NCBI GenBank assembly: GCA_026400425.1
Contig: JAPLPC010000184.1
Location: 1 to 17,818 of the forward strand
Direction of reading: 5' to 3'
From: Hyphomicrobiales bacterium
GTDB taxonomy: Bacteria; Pseudomonadota; Alphaproteobacteria; Rhizobiales; Xanthobacteraceae
Length of the DNA: 17,818 nt
Positions 1 to 8,035 of this stretch are shown here, in pieces (the first letter of the stretch is position 1; every line of letters starts with the position of its first letter). The notes beneath the pieces are model-generated. The model worked only from the letters and a program-made list of their open reading frames with translations, did not search any database and was not told the DNA's origin. Position numbers and translations under genes: made by a program.

Positions 1-14
1 CCCAGGATGCGTCC

Positions 15-1010
15 ATGACGCGTCGGCATATGGTCGGAGGCGCGAGCCTCGGGCTCGCCGGACTGGCCGCCTCCGCGACACCGTCGCTTGCACAGGACAA
101 GGCTCAAGATAAGGCTGTCACTGCGCCGAAGCCGCTGCAGAATCCGACGACGCAATATCCGCAGCCGCCCTTCAAGCGACAGACGCAGCCGTGGCCCGGC
201 CTTGCAAGCAAGATGGACCCGGTGCCTGATCATGGCGAAACGAGCTATCGCGGGTCGGGCCGGCTCGCCGGGCGCAAGGCGCTGATCACCGGCGGCGATT
301 CCGGCATGGGCCGCGCGGCGGCGATTGCCTATGCCCGCGAAGGCGCGGATGTCGCCATCAACTATCTCCCGAACGAGGAAGAAGACGCGCAGCAGGTGCT
401 GCAGCTCATCAAGGCGGAAGGACGCATCGGGATCGGCATTCCCGGCGACCTGCGCAGCGAGCAGTTCTGCCAGCAGCTCGTGGCCAAAGCCGTCGAGGGA
501 CTAGGCGGGCTGGATATCGTCGTCAGCAATGCCGCGCGTCAGCAGACGCGCGCATCGATCTTGGATGTCTCGTCGGAAGATTTCGACGCCACCATGAAAA
601 CCAACATCTACGCGCCGTTCTGGATCATCAAGGCAGCACTGCCGCATCTCAAGCCCGGCTCGGCGATCATTGGCACCTCGTCGGAGCAGGCCAACGACCC
701 TTCGCCGGAATTGTACGATTACGCGCAGACCAAGGCGGCGACCACAAACTATGTGAGGTCGTTGGCCAAGCAACTCGGCCCGAAGGGCATCCGCGTCAAC
801 GCGGTGGCTCCCGGACCGATCTGGACGCCGCTGCAGGTGTCCGGCGGCGCCACAATGGAGAAACTGGAAAAGTTCGGCGGCGCAACGGCCCTCGGACGGC
901 CCGGTCAGCCGGTTGAGCTGGGTTCCATTTATGTGCAGCTTGCGGCATCCGACGCCAGCTTTGCCACCGGGCAGGTTTACGGCTCGATGGGCGGCAACGG
1001 CACACCGTAA
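15..1010 (+). CDS. Tat-exported SDR family oxidoreductase (YghA-like)
   Basis: NAD(P)-dependent short-chain dehydrogenase of the classical Rossmann type, closest in feel to the YghA/glucose-ribitol dehydrogenase-like group; the substrate cannot be told. The cofactor loop TGGDSGMGR is at residues 92-100, an NNAG-equivalent SNAA at 171-174, Asn197, Ser222/223, and the catalytic YxxxK at Tyr236/Lys240, so the active site is complete. The first ~26 residues (TRRHMVGGASLGLAGLAAS, ending in SLA before QDK) look like a twin-arginine signal peptide, followed by a Pro/Gln-rich linker to about residue 80. This suggests export of a folded, cofactor-loaded enzyme. The ATG at 15 is the first visible start, but the frame stays open to the left edge (reading Q-D-A-S before it), so the true start may lie upstream, outside the window. 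A hairpin terminator follows. Family is certain, substrate unknown. Confidence 0.9.
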   Translation: MTRRHMVGGASLGLAGLAASATPSLAQDKAQDKAVTAPKPLQNPTTQYPQPPFKRQTQPWPGLASKMDPVPDHGETSYRGSGRLAGRKALITGGDSGMGRAAAIAYAREGADVAINYLPNEEEDAQQVLQLIKAEGRIGIGIPGDLRSEQFCQQLVAKAVEGLGGLDIVVSNAARQQTRASILDVSSEDFDATMKTNIYAPFWIIKAALPHLKPGSAIIGTSSEQANDPSPELYDYAQTKAATTNYVRSLAKQLGPKGIRVNAVAPGPIWTPLQVSGGATMEKLEKFGGATALGRPGQPVELGSIYVQLAASDASFATGQVYGSMGGNGTP

Positions 1011-1076
1011 CGTCCGGGCCACGATTGCAACCATAACGCTGGCTCCGCAGAGGGCGAGCCGGCCGGGTAGACGAGT

Positions 1077-1102
1077 GGCGGGCGCCGTATCGGCAGCCCG
1101 CC
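1077..1102 (+). terminator. Strong GC hairpin after the SDR gene
   Basis: GGCGGGC at 1077-1083 pairs with GCCCGCC at 1096-1102. Inside it GCCG (1084-1087) pairs with CGGC (1091-1094) around a TAT loop, leaving one bulged A. This gives an 11-bp stem 67 bases after the SDR stop. The following run (GCGTTTCGGTTTCGC) is only moderately T-rich, so it is a probable, not textbook, intrinsic terminator. It also isolates the next gene's promoter. Confidence 0.5.
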
Positions 1103-1110
1103 CGAATGCG

Positions 1111-1140
1111 TTTCGGTTTCGCTGCCACGGGCGCTATAAT
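1111..1140 (+). promoter_or_regulatory. Candidate sigma-70 promoter of the diguanylate cyclase gene
   Basis: A perfect TATAAT lies at 1135-1140. The best -35 candidate, TTTCGG at 1111-1116, is 18 bases upstream but is weak. Transcription would begin near 1147, about 30 bases before the ATG at 1178. This argues against the longer possible start at 1106, which lies upstream of the promoter. Confidence 0.4.
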
Positions 1141-1177
1141 CTCGGCCCTGCTTCAATATTCGAATTTCAAGGTCGCT

Positions 1178-2542
1178 ATGAATATTCCGCCGCGCGAGAA
1201 GCAGGGCGTCGATGACATCGAGACCTTCCTGCTCGCCAATCCCGAGCGGGTGCGGCAGTGCTCGCAGAACATCCGCATCCTCAAGGTCAATCGCAAGACG
1301 CTGTCGCTGTTCGGCGCCCGTGACCTCAACCATCTGATGGTCAGCCTCGGTCTCGTCATGCGTGACGACACCTTCAAGAGCCATGTGTCCGAACTTGCGC
1401 AATTATGGAGCGGCAAGACCGAGTTCTCCAGCCATACGGTGAATTACACGCTGAAAGGCGATCGGCTCGACGTCCAGCTGCATGGCCAGATTCTACCAGG
1501 CCATGAGCAAAGCTGGGATCGCGTGTTGATCGCCATCGAGGACGTGACGGCGCGCGAGGGCGCGCGCCGCAAGCTGGCCCAGAGCGAAAACCACGCGCTC
1601 GGCCTGTTCATGCATTCGCCGGTGTCGCTCTGGGTCGAGGATTTCAGCGGCGTCAAGCGCCTAATCGACGAGGCGCGCGCGCGCGGCATCGAAGATTTTC
1701 GCGTTTTCACCGATGTCCATGAAGAGTTCGTATTTCGCTGCATGGGCGAGATCCGCGTGCTCGACGTCAACACCCGCACGCTCGAACTGTTTGCTGCGCC
1801 GGACAAGGACACCCTGCTGCGTCAGCTCTCGGACGTGTTTCGCGACGAGATGGAGCCGCATTTCCGCGAACAGCTGATCGACCTATGGGACGGCAAACTG
1901 TTTCAGCAGCGCGAGGTGGTCAATTATGCGCTTGACGGCACCAAGCTGCATCTGTTGCTGCAGTTTTCGGTGCTGCCCGGCCATGAAAACGATTGGTCGC
2001 TGGTGCAGGTCGCGCTCACCGATATCACCGCGCGCAAAAAGGCCGAGGCCTATCTCGAATTCCTCGGCACCCATGACGTGCTGACCCGCGCCTTCAACCG
2101 TGCCTTCTTCGCGGACGAACTCAATCGCCTGGAACGCAAGGGGCAGCAGCCTGTCACTGTCGTGATCGCGGATCTGAACGGATTGAAGCGTGCCAATGAC
2201 GAATTCGGCCACGCCGCGGGCGATGCCCTGCTGCGCCGGGCTGGCGAGGTGTTCGACTCGCTGGTCGAGAAACCGGCCACGGTGTCGCGCATCGGCGGCG
2301 ACGAGTTCGCGGTCTTGCTCCCGGGCATGGAGGCGACGCTCATCGCGCTGGCGGGACTGGTCGAGGTCAACAATCAGTATTATCCGGATTACGAGCTCAG
2401 CCTGTCCACCGGCGTGGCCACCAGCCAGCCGGGGGAACGGCTCGAGGCGGTGGTCAAGCGCGCCGACATGCTCATGCTCGGACAGAAGCGCGCCTATTAT
2501 GCGCAGCCCGAGCGCGATCGCCGCAGCGAACGCTCGATCTGA
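1178..2542 (+). CDS. Diguanylate cyclase with two tandem PAS-type sensor repeats
   Basis: A 454-residue predicted cytoplasmic protein that would make cyclic di-GMP from GTP. Two collinear PAS-like repeats (residues ~10-127 and ~170-287, each 118 residues) share anchors such as IRxLxVNxxTLxLF, VNYxLxG, LPGHExxW and D(V/I)TAR. A GGDEF domain follows, with the signature RIGGDEFAVLLP (GGDEF at 373-377) and the DLNGLKRANDEFGHAAGD segment, so catalysis should be intact. The inhibitory RxxD site is absent: the matching positions read EKPA. There is no transmembrane segment or signal peptide. I chose the ATG at 1178 because repeat homology and the TATAAT at 1135 both start after the alternative ATG at 1106; an AAGG lies 5 bases upstream. 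The gene ends 4 bases from the convergent hemN stop. The signal sensed is unknown. Confidence 0.92.
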   Translation: MNIPPREKQGVDDIETFLLANPERVRQCSQNIRILKVNRKTLSLFGARDLNHLMVSLGLVMRDDTFKSHVSELAQLWSGKTEFSSHTVNYTLKGDRLDVQLHGQILPGHEQSWDRVLIAIEDVTAREGARRKLAQSENHALGLFMHSPVSLWVEDFSGVKRLIDEARARGIEDFRVFTDVHEEFVFRCMGEIRVLDVNTRTLELFAAPDKDTLLRQLSDVFRDEMEPHFREQLIDLWDGKLFQQREVVNYALDGTKLHLLLQFSVLPGHENDWSLVQVALTDITARKKAEAYLEFLGTHDVLTRAFNRAFFADELNRLERKGQQPVTVVIADLNGLKRANDEFGHAAGDALLRRAGEVFDSLVEKPATVSRIGGDEFAVLLPGMEATLIALAGLVEVNNQYYPDYELSLSTGVATSQPGERLEAVVKRADMLMLGQKRAYYAQPERDRRSERSI

Positions 2543-2546
2543 ACCG

Positions 2547-3899
2547 TCAAACGGCGCGGCTATGCGTGGCCGCGCTCTGAGCGAGATGGGCGTCGAACGC
2601 AGAGGCTACGCTGCGCACCAGAAACGCCGCGTCGTCGCGCACCGATATTCGCTCGTCGATCAGCGTGATGGCGCCATCAGCCACCAAACGGGCGATCCTG
2701 CTGCGATCGATGATGGCGGACTGCGGATCACGGCCGTGCCGACGTGAAACGTCGGACAGATCGACGTGAAGGTCGCACATGATGCGTTCGATCAGGTCGG
2801 CGCGGTAGCGGTCGTCCTCGGTGACCCGGTAACCTTTGGCGGTGGCCAGCCGTCCTTCGGCGATGCATGCAAGGTAATCGCGCGTCGTGATCGCGTTTTG
2901 CACGAATCCATCATGGGTGCGCCCGATGGCGCTGGCGCCGAGACCGATCAGCGTGGTCGCGTCGTCGTCTGTGTAGCCCTGGAAATTGCGATGCAGCCGG
3001 CCGCTCCGCAGGGCGATCGAGAGATTGTCTTCGGGCAGCGCGAAGTGATCGAGGCCGATGCGGCGATAGCCGACATTCATCAAGGCCCTCGCGATGGCTT
3101 CGGACTGCAGGTGACGTTGGCCGCCGTCCGGCAGGCTGTGATCGGCGATCTTGCGCTGATGCTTCTTGAAGGACGGCATATGCGCGTAGCCAAACACCGA
3201 GATGCGATCCGGACGCAGCGCGATGCATTGCGCGACGGTGTCGAGGCATGAGTCGACGCTCTGCAGCGGAAGGCCGTAGAGCAGGTCGAAATTGATCTTG
3301 CCGATCCCGGCGCGGCGCAGCTGCGCAACCGCATTCGCCGTCTGATCGAAACTCTGGACGCGGTTGATGGCGCGCTGGACCGTGGGATCGAAACTCTGCA
3401 CGCCCAGGCTCGCTCGATTGACGCCGCAATGGCCGAGCGCATCGATCATGGGCGCCGTCAGCGTGCGCGGATCGATCTCGATGGCGATCTCGGCAGCGGG
3501 CAGCACGCGAAATGCAAAGCGCAGCGCGGCCATGAGATCGACGAATGAGTCCGGCGACATGATGGTCGGCGTGCCGCCACCGAAGGCGATATGCGAAATC
3601 GGCAGCGGCTTTCCGATCGTCTCAGCCACCATCTGCGCTTCGCTGCGCAGAGCTGCGGCATAGAGGGTGACGGGATCGTCGCGCTGGGTGAGCGTGGTGT
3701 GGCAACCGCAATACCAGCACATGGATCGGCAGAACGGCACATGCAGATAGAGTGAGGCCGGCGGCTCGCCGGGCAGGGCCGCGAGCCAGGTGCGATAGTC
3801 CCGCGCGGTCACCGACGGCGTGAAATGCGGCGCCGTCGGATAGCTCGTATAGCGCGGCAGCCGCTCCTGCCCATAAGCCTGCGCCAGATCCGCCCGCAT
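2547..3899 (-). CDS. hemN: Oxygen-independent coproporphyrinogen III oxidase (radical SAM)
   Basis: Catalyses the anaerobic oxidative decarboxylation of coproporphyrinogen III to protoporphyrinogen IX in haem (and bacteriochlorophyll) synthesis, in the cytoplasm. The HemN hallmark HVPFCRSMCWYCGC gives Cys57, Cys61 and Cys64 for the [4Fe-4S] cluster plus Cys66, with Tyr51 in the conserved YxHxPFC position. GGGTPT is at 107-112, EIDPR near 141 and NRASLGVQSFDPTVQ at 161-175. The length of 450 residues matches the family (E. coli HemN about 457). The N-terminal RYTSYPTAPHF is also typical of true HemN rather than HemW-like homologues. It is transcribed leftward, tail to tail with the cyclase gene, and lies 68 bases downstream of the transglycosylase stop. 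A FixK-like palindrome sits in that gap, consistent with low-oxygen induction. Confidence 0.96.
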   Translation of the reverse strand: MRADLAQAYGQERLPRYTSYPTAPHFTPSVTARDYRTWLAALPGEPPASLYLHVPFCRSMCWYCGCHTTLTQRDDPVTLYAAALRSEAQMVAETIGKPLPISHIAFGGGTPTIMSPDSFVDLMAALRFAFRVLPAAEIAIEIDPRTLTAPMIDALGHCGVNRASLGVQSFDPTVQRAINRVQSFDQTANAVAQLRRAGIGKINFDLLYGLPLQSVDSCLDTVAQCIALRPDRISVFGYAHMPSFKKHQRKIADHSLPDGGQRHLQSEAIARALMNVGYRRIGLDHFALPEDNLSIALRSGRLHRNFQGYTDDDATTLIGLGASAIGRTHDGFVQNAITTRDYLACIAEGRLATAKGYRVTEDDRYRADLIERIMCDLHVDLSDVSRRHGRDPQSAIIDRSRIARLVADGAITLIDERISVRDDAAFLVRSVASAFDAHLAQSAATHSRAV

Positions 3900-3949
3900 C
3901 GTCGTTCCCCGTGACAGGCAAGCGTTAGCGGGACGCGGCGCGACGGACC

Positions 3950-3963
3950 TTGCGATAGCTCAA
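3950..3963 (-). promoter_or_regulatory. Candidate FixK/FNR-type operator upstream of hemN
   Basis: The sequence reads TTGCGATAGCTCAA, which fits the rhizobial FixK2-type pattern TTG(A/C)-N6-(T/G)CAA. It is centred about 57 bases before the hemN ATG. With activation from about -41, transcription would start ~15-17 bases before the ATG, with GCTAAC (minus strand, 3930-3925) as a loose -10. hemN genes are known FixK targets in Bradyrhizobium. I am not certain of the exact base spacing in this stretch (possible off-by-one), so the coordinates are approximate. Confidence 0.4.
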
Positions 3964-3967
3964 ATGC

Positions 3968-5977
3968 TCAGCCTTGGCTGCCGCGCATATCGGCCCCGAT
4001 GGTCAGCGCCGGGCTGCCGAAGCGGGAGCGATAGACCTGCAGATTCTCCAGCACCCGCTGCACGTAATTGCGGGTTTCCGCATAGGGGATGCGCTCGACC
4101 CAATCGACCACATCGACATTGGCCTGTCGTGGATCGCCATAGCGCCCGATCCACTGGCGCACACGGCCGCGGCCTGCATTGTAGCCGACGAAAGCTAGCA
4201 CGTGGTTACCATCATAGTCGCTGAGCAGATTGGCGATCTCCGCCGAACCCAGCTGCAGATTATAGGCGGGGTCGTTATGCAGGCGGTCGTTGCTGAAGGT
4301 GAAGCCCATCCGCCGTGCCAGCGTCTGGCCGGCGGCAGGCGTGACCTGCATATAGCCGGTGGCGCGGGCGCCGGAGGTGATGCGCGGATTGAAGGCGCTC
4401 TCGGTGCGGGTGATGGCGTAAACCAGGCTCTTGTCCGTTTTCTTCCCGATCGGTGTGAAGTCCGGCAGACCGGTGGCGGGGAAGGCGTAGTTGTCGAAAG
4501 CAAAGCCGCGGTTGAGCGCAGCGCGACCGACGGCGAGCATGGCGCCGGGGTCGCGGCGTTGTCGGACCGACTCGGCGACCACCGCCAGCAATGCAGTGTC
4601 ATTGCTGCGCCCGAGATCGCCGACGAACGGCACCACCAGGCGACGATTGCCGCTCGCATAGAGGATCTCGATGGCGCGAAGGATTTCGCGATGGGCGATC
4701 GCATCGCGTGCGGCCCGGCCGGCCGCTGGCGGCGCGCGCAAGCGGGTGTGGCGGCAGCCGATGCGGGCGCAAGCGAGTTGTCCGTAATAGGTGGTGCCGT
4801 GCTCGGCTGCGCGCGCGTAATGCTGTTGTGCCGAGCCGTGATTGCGACCGGCTTCCGCGGCGCGGCCCAGCCAGTATTGCGCGCGGGCCAAAGCGGTCGG
4901 GTTGCGGGTGAGGCCTGGAATTTCACCGAAATGGCGAGTCGCGGTCGCATGATCGCGCAGGAACCGCAGCGCGATCCAGCCAGCCATGAACGAGCGATCG
5001 ACGCGGTAGGTTTCCTTGTCGGGGGCGGCCTCATGGGCGAGGCGGTAGGCGAGCTTGGCCTTGCCGTCGTCGAGCAGCGATCGCACCAGCGCGCGGCGCT
5101 CCACCCACCAGATATCGGGGCTGTTGATCACGCTGGGATCGCGCGGCGCGGACAGCATCGCCTTGGCCGCCTCGTTGTCGCGGCCGTTGCGACGCAGCCA
5201 CTGGATACGGGTGAACTGATAGGCCGCATCGCTGCGGACGTTTGCGGGGACAGCAACAAGCAAGGCTGCGGCATTCGGCTTCTTGCCTATCACAGCAGCG
5301 CGCGCGGACACGATAGCGACGGCCCCAGCGCCGAGATGCTTGGCCGTGCGCATCGCGGCGCCGAAGTCGTTGGCATAAAGCCGGCTATGCATGCGGGCGG
5401 CGTGATCGGCCTGCGTCAGTCGCGGGCCGAACAGTTTGAGCGCCTCGACCTCGGTGGTCGACGACAAGCCTTCGCTGCGCCAGGCCAGTCTGGCGTAACG
5501 AATCGCGCCAGCATCGCCGAGCGACGTCAATGCCCGCGCCATCGCCAGTTGACCGAGCGCCGTGCGCGGCTCGCGCCCGGCGAAAAAGCGTCGCACCGTT
5601 GCCGGATCGGCGCGCTCGATCCACAGCCGAGCCTCGGCGCGCCGCTGCATCAGGCTCATGCCGGGCCAGGCGGGATTGGCCAGCATGAAATCGGCATAGC
5701 GGGCGAATGCATGATCGCCATCGGCGCGCAACATCACCCATTCGCTGACCTTGCGGCCGAGCGGGTCGCGGATATGCGCGTGGGCGCGGCGCGCCGCCTC
5801 TGGCTTGCCTGCGCCGGCGAGGCGCGTTGCCTCAGACACCGCCGTCAGATCGTCACGCGACAGCTGATGCCCCGCTGCATGCGATGGTCGGGCGTGGGCG
5901 GAGAAAGCGATACCGCAGACGAGGACGGCAATAACGGAACGCAACGCGCGGTGGGCGGGGACTTGTAGATTGATCAC
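3968..5977 (-). CDS. Soluble lytic murein transglycosylase (Slt70-like, GH23)
   Basis: Cleaves the MurNAc-GlcNAc bond of peptidoglycan with formation of 1,6-anhydro-MurNAc, in the periplasm. The protein (669 residues from the GTG at 5977) starts with a Sec-type signal (RALRSVIAVLVCGIAFSAHA), then a long alpha-helical, Ala/Arg-rich superhelical (L/U-type) region, then the C-terminal catalytic SLT domain. Motifs in order are TRTESAFNPRITSGARATGYMQVTP, with catalytic Glu at about 526 (ES motif plus GxMQ), and then GYNAGRGRVRQWI. A TTG at 6025 would add 16 residues; I prefer GTG because GGGAAG sits 4 bases upstream and the signal peptide then begins near the N-terminus. hemN follows 68 bases downstream on the same strand but probably has its own control. 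Family is certain, exact start less so. Confidence 0.93.
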   Translation of the reverse strand: MINLQVPAHRALRSVIAVLVCGIAFSAHARPSHAAGHQLSRDDLTAVSEATRLAGAGKPEAARRAHAHIRDPLGRKVSEWVMLRADGDHAFARYADFMLANPAWPGMSLMQRRAEARLWIERADPATVRRFFAGREPRTALGQLAMARALTSLGDAGAIRYARLAWRSEGLSSTTEVEALKLFGPRLTQADHAARMHSRLYANDFGAAMRTAKHLGAGAVAIVSARAAVIGKKPNAAALLVAVPANVRSDAAYQFTRIQWLRRNGRDNEAAKAMLSAPRDPSVINSPDIWWVERRALVRSLLDDGKAKLAYRLAHEAAPDKETYRVDRSFMAGWIALRFLRDHATATRHFGEIPGLTRNPTALARAQYWLGRAAEAGRNHGSAQQHYARAAEHGTTYYGQLACARIGCRHTRLRAPPAAGRAARDAIAHREILRAIEILYASGNRRLVVPFVGDLGRSNDTALLAVVAESVRQRRDPGAMLAVGRAALNRGFAFDNYAFPATGLPDFTPIGKKTDKSLVYAITRTESAFNPRITSGARATGYMQVTPAAGQTLARRMGFTFSNDRLHNDPAYNLQLGSAEIANLLSDYDGNHVLAFVGYNAGRGRVRQWIGRYGDPRQANVDVVDWVERIPYAETRNYVQRVLENLQVYRSRFGSPALTIGADMRGSQG

Positions 5978-6216
5978 AGGGCTTCCCGGATAGAGGCGAG
6001 GATGGCGGGTGCGGTATTCGATCAACGTCGATGGAAAACCTTCATGAAGTGCAAAGCGATGAACGCTGCAACGTTAGGAAAGATGGCGATTTCACGATGC
6101 AGCCGCTGCAATGGAAGATATGGCCGCGCACCGCGCCACGAGACGCAACACCTTGCGGTAAGCCATGCCGTGCAGCGTCGATATGTCCCGACCGTGGGCG
6201 CGCCGATCGCGGCCGG

Positions 6217-6441
6217 TCAGGCCGACGTGGCTTGCGCATGGGCGGTGGCGGCCGCGCGCAGGCAATCCCGGCACAGGCAATCGCCGGCGGTGGTCGGCAT
6301 CGGCAGTTTCGCGGGCTCGTCGGCGCACCAGCAGTCGCCGGAAAGATCGCAGCCGAATTCGGTGCCGCAACCCGCACAGGTCAGGCGACGGCTCGGCGGG
6401 GCATCGACCGACAGGCTGCGGTTTCCTCTCCGATTTGTCAT
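6217..6441 (-). CDS. Cysteine-rich CWC family small protein
   Basis: A 74-residue protein with eight cysteines spaced as in the CWC family: CAGC at 22-25, a further C at 31, CWC at 37-39, then CLCRDC near 55-60. Paired CxxC/CxC clusters suggest binding of zinc or another metal, but no function is established that I know of. An Arg-rich, basic N-terminus (MTNRRGNRSLSV) precedes the domain. GAGG lies 8 bases before the ATG. The gene is a single unit, divergent from the DUF1800 gene (122 bases between starts) and 239 bases upstream of the transglycosylase start. I chose this frame over the overlapping ones because only it shows the family's cysteine pattern. Confidence 0.8.
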   Translation of the reverse strand: MTNRRGNRSLSVDAPPSRRLTCAGCGTEFGCDLSGDCWCADEPAKLPMPTTAGDCLCRDCLRAAATAHAQATSA

Positions 6442-6563
6442 CTGAACGGCCTCAATTTCTTCGCGTTTTTCATGCGGCGTTCATTTGTCGCGGCCCCTTA
6501 TCGGGAGCACATCATCATCGCTGCGGCTGCATCATAGGACGGCGATGACGTGAGGAGAAGCCG

Positions 6564-8033
6564 ATGGCCCGCGACCCGCAAGGCGCATTGATCGCACTCA
6601 ATCGGTTCGGCTTCGGCGCCCGTGGTGGTGCATCGGGCGACATCGTCAATGCGGCGTCGGATCCGCGCGGCTATGTGAAGGCGGAGTTGGCGCGCCCGCA
6701 GGCCGCGATACTGGAGTTGCCGGGCTTGCGGACCACGCAGGATCTCGCCCAAGCGATGTTCGCCGATCGACTCGAGGTGAAGACCGCGCGCGATGCCGCC
6801 GCCAAAGCCGCTCCGGTGGAGGCCGAGAAGAAGCCGGACCCGCCGGCGGTGATGGGTAACACCACGATGACGGTGCAGTCTGATGCGCCGAAGTCGCCAC
6901 CGCCCGTCGCCCTGCCGCCCAACGTCGTACAGAGGACCTTTCGCGCCGAGGCGTTGGCGCGGATTCAGCGTGCGACCATTGTGGAAGGCGGCTTCATCGA
7001 ACGGCTGGTGGTGTTCTGGTCGAATCATTTCTGCATCTCCGCGAGCAAAGGCGATCCGGCGCGGATGTGGGCGGGATCGTTCGAGCGAGAGGCGATTCGG
7101 CCGCATGTGCTCGGTCGCTTCGCCGACATGGTGCGCGCGGTGGAGCAGCACCCGGCCATGTTGTTCTTCCTCGACAACCAGCAATCGATCGGTCCGGAGT
7201 CGCGCGCCGGCAAAAACCAGAAGCGCGGGCTCAACGAAAATCTCGCGCGCGAAATCATGGAGCTGCATACGCTCGGTGTCGGCGGTGGCTACACCCAAGC
7301 CGACGTGACGTCGCTGGCGCGCATCATCACCGGCTGGACCTTTGCGGGGCGCGACGGCAAGATCGGGCCGCCCGGCAGCTTCGTGTTCAATGCCAATGCC
7401 CATGAGCCAGGCCCGCAGCAACTGCTCGGCCAGGTTTATGAGGACAGCGGGGTGACGCAGGGCGAAGTGGCGCTCGCCGACATCGCGCGTCATCCATCGA
7501 CGGCCAAGTTCATCGCGCTCAAGCTGGCGCAGCATTTCGTGGCGGATGCGCCGCCGCCGGCGTTGCTGGCGCGGCTCGAAGGCGTGTTCAGAAAAACCGA
7601 CGGCGATCTGAAAGCGGTGGCGCTGGCGCTGCTGGAGTCGAACGAGGCGTGGCAGGCGCCGGTCGCCAAGATGCGCACGCCCTATGAATATCTTATCGCC
7701 ACCGGGCGGCTGCTCGCGCGCATTCCGGAAGACCCCGGGCGCTATTTCGCCGGCCTGCAGGCGCTGGGCCAGCCGCTGTGGACGCCGCCGGGGCCGAATG
7801 GTTTTCCTGACAGCAATGCGGCATGGGCCGTGCCGGAAGGCATGAAGTTGCGGCTCGATCTCGCGGCGCAGGTCTCGGCGCGGATTCCCGATAGTCTCGA
7901 TCCGCGCGAACTGCTCGACGTCGTCGCCGGAGAAGCGGCGTCTGCCGAGACGCGCCAGACCATCGCGCGGGCGGAGACGCGGCAACAGGTGCTGGCGTTG
8001 TTATTGATGTCGCCGGAATTCCAGAGGAGGTGA
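6564..8033 (+). CDS. DUF1800 domain-containing protein
   Basis: A 489-residue member of the DUF1800 family, which is widespread and has no assigned biochemical activity that I know of. Family marks are an N-terminal ALNRFGFGAR (11-20), RLVVFWSNHFCIS (147-159), the signature GLNENLAREIMELHTLGV (222-239), GYTQADV and ITGWTFAG. A Pro/Ala/Lys-rich low-complexity insert of about 45 residues (~76-121) interrupts the N-terminal part. There is no signal peptide, whereas its partner carries one. The ribosome site GAGGAGAAG lies 5 bases before the ATG. Its TGA overlaps the start region of the DUF1501 gene, so the two are almost certainly one translationally coupled operon, the arrangement usual for these families. 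Confidence 0.93.
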   Translation: MARDPQGALIALNRFGFGARGGASGDIVNAASDPRGYVKAELARPQAAILELPGLRTTQDLAQAMFADRLEVKTARDAAAKAAPVEAEKKPDPPAVMGNTTMTVQSDAPKSPPPVALPPNVVQRTFRAEALARIQRATIVEGGFIERLVVFWSNHFCISASKGDPARMWAGSFEREAIRPHVLGRFADMVRAVEQHPAMLFFLDNQQSIGPESRAGKNQKRGLNENLAREIMELHTLGVGGGYTQADVTSLARIITGWTFAGRDGKIGPPGSFVFNANAHEPGPQQLLGQVYEDSGVTQGEVALADIARHPSTAKFIALKLAQHFVADAPPPALLARLEGVFRKTDGDLKAVALALLESNEAWQAPVAKMRTPYEYLIATGRLLARIPEDPGRYFAGLQALGQPLWTPPGPNGFPDSNAAWAVPEGMKLRLDLAAQVSARIPDSLDPRELLDVVAGEAASAETRQTIARAETRQQVLALLLMSPEFQRR

Positions 8034-8035
8034 TG

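Noticed and set aside
1106..1177. N-terminal extension of the diguanylate cyclase from the ATG at 1106
   Set aside because: The extra 24 residues lie over the TATAAT and hairpin region and do not match the segment preceding PAS copy 2.
4202..5968. 588-codon open frame on the plus strand
   Set aside because: Exactly antisense to the lytic transglycosylase, whose motifs are intact; Arg/Gly/Ala-rich with no recognisable domain. High-GC codon shadow.
5978..6216. Possible extra gene between the transglycosylase and CWC genes
   Set aside because: Several overlapping frames are open but none has a ribosome site or recognisable pattern; treated as non-coding.
6498..7985. 495-codon open frame on the minus strand
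   Set aside because: Antisense to the DUF1800 gene; extremely Arg/His-rich with no domain. Shadow.
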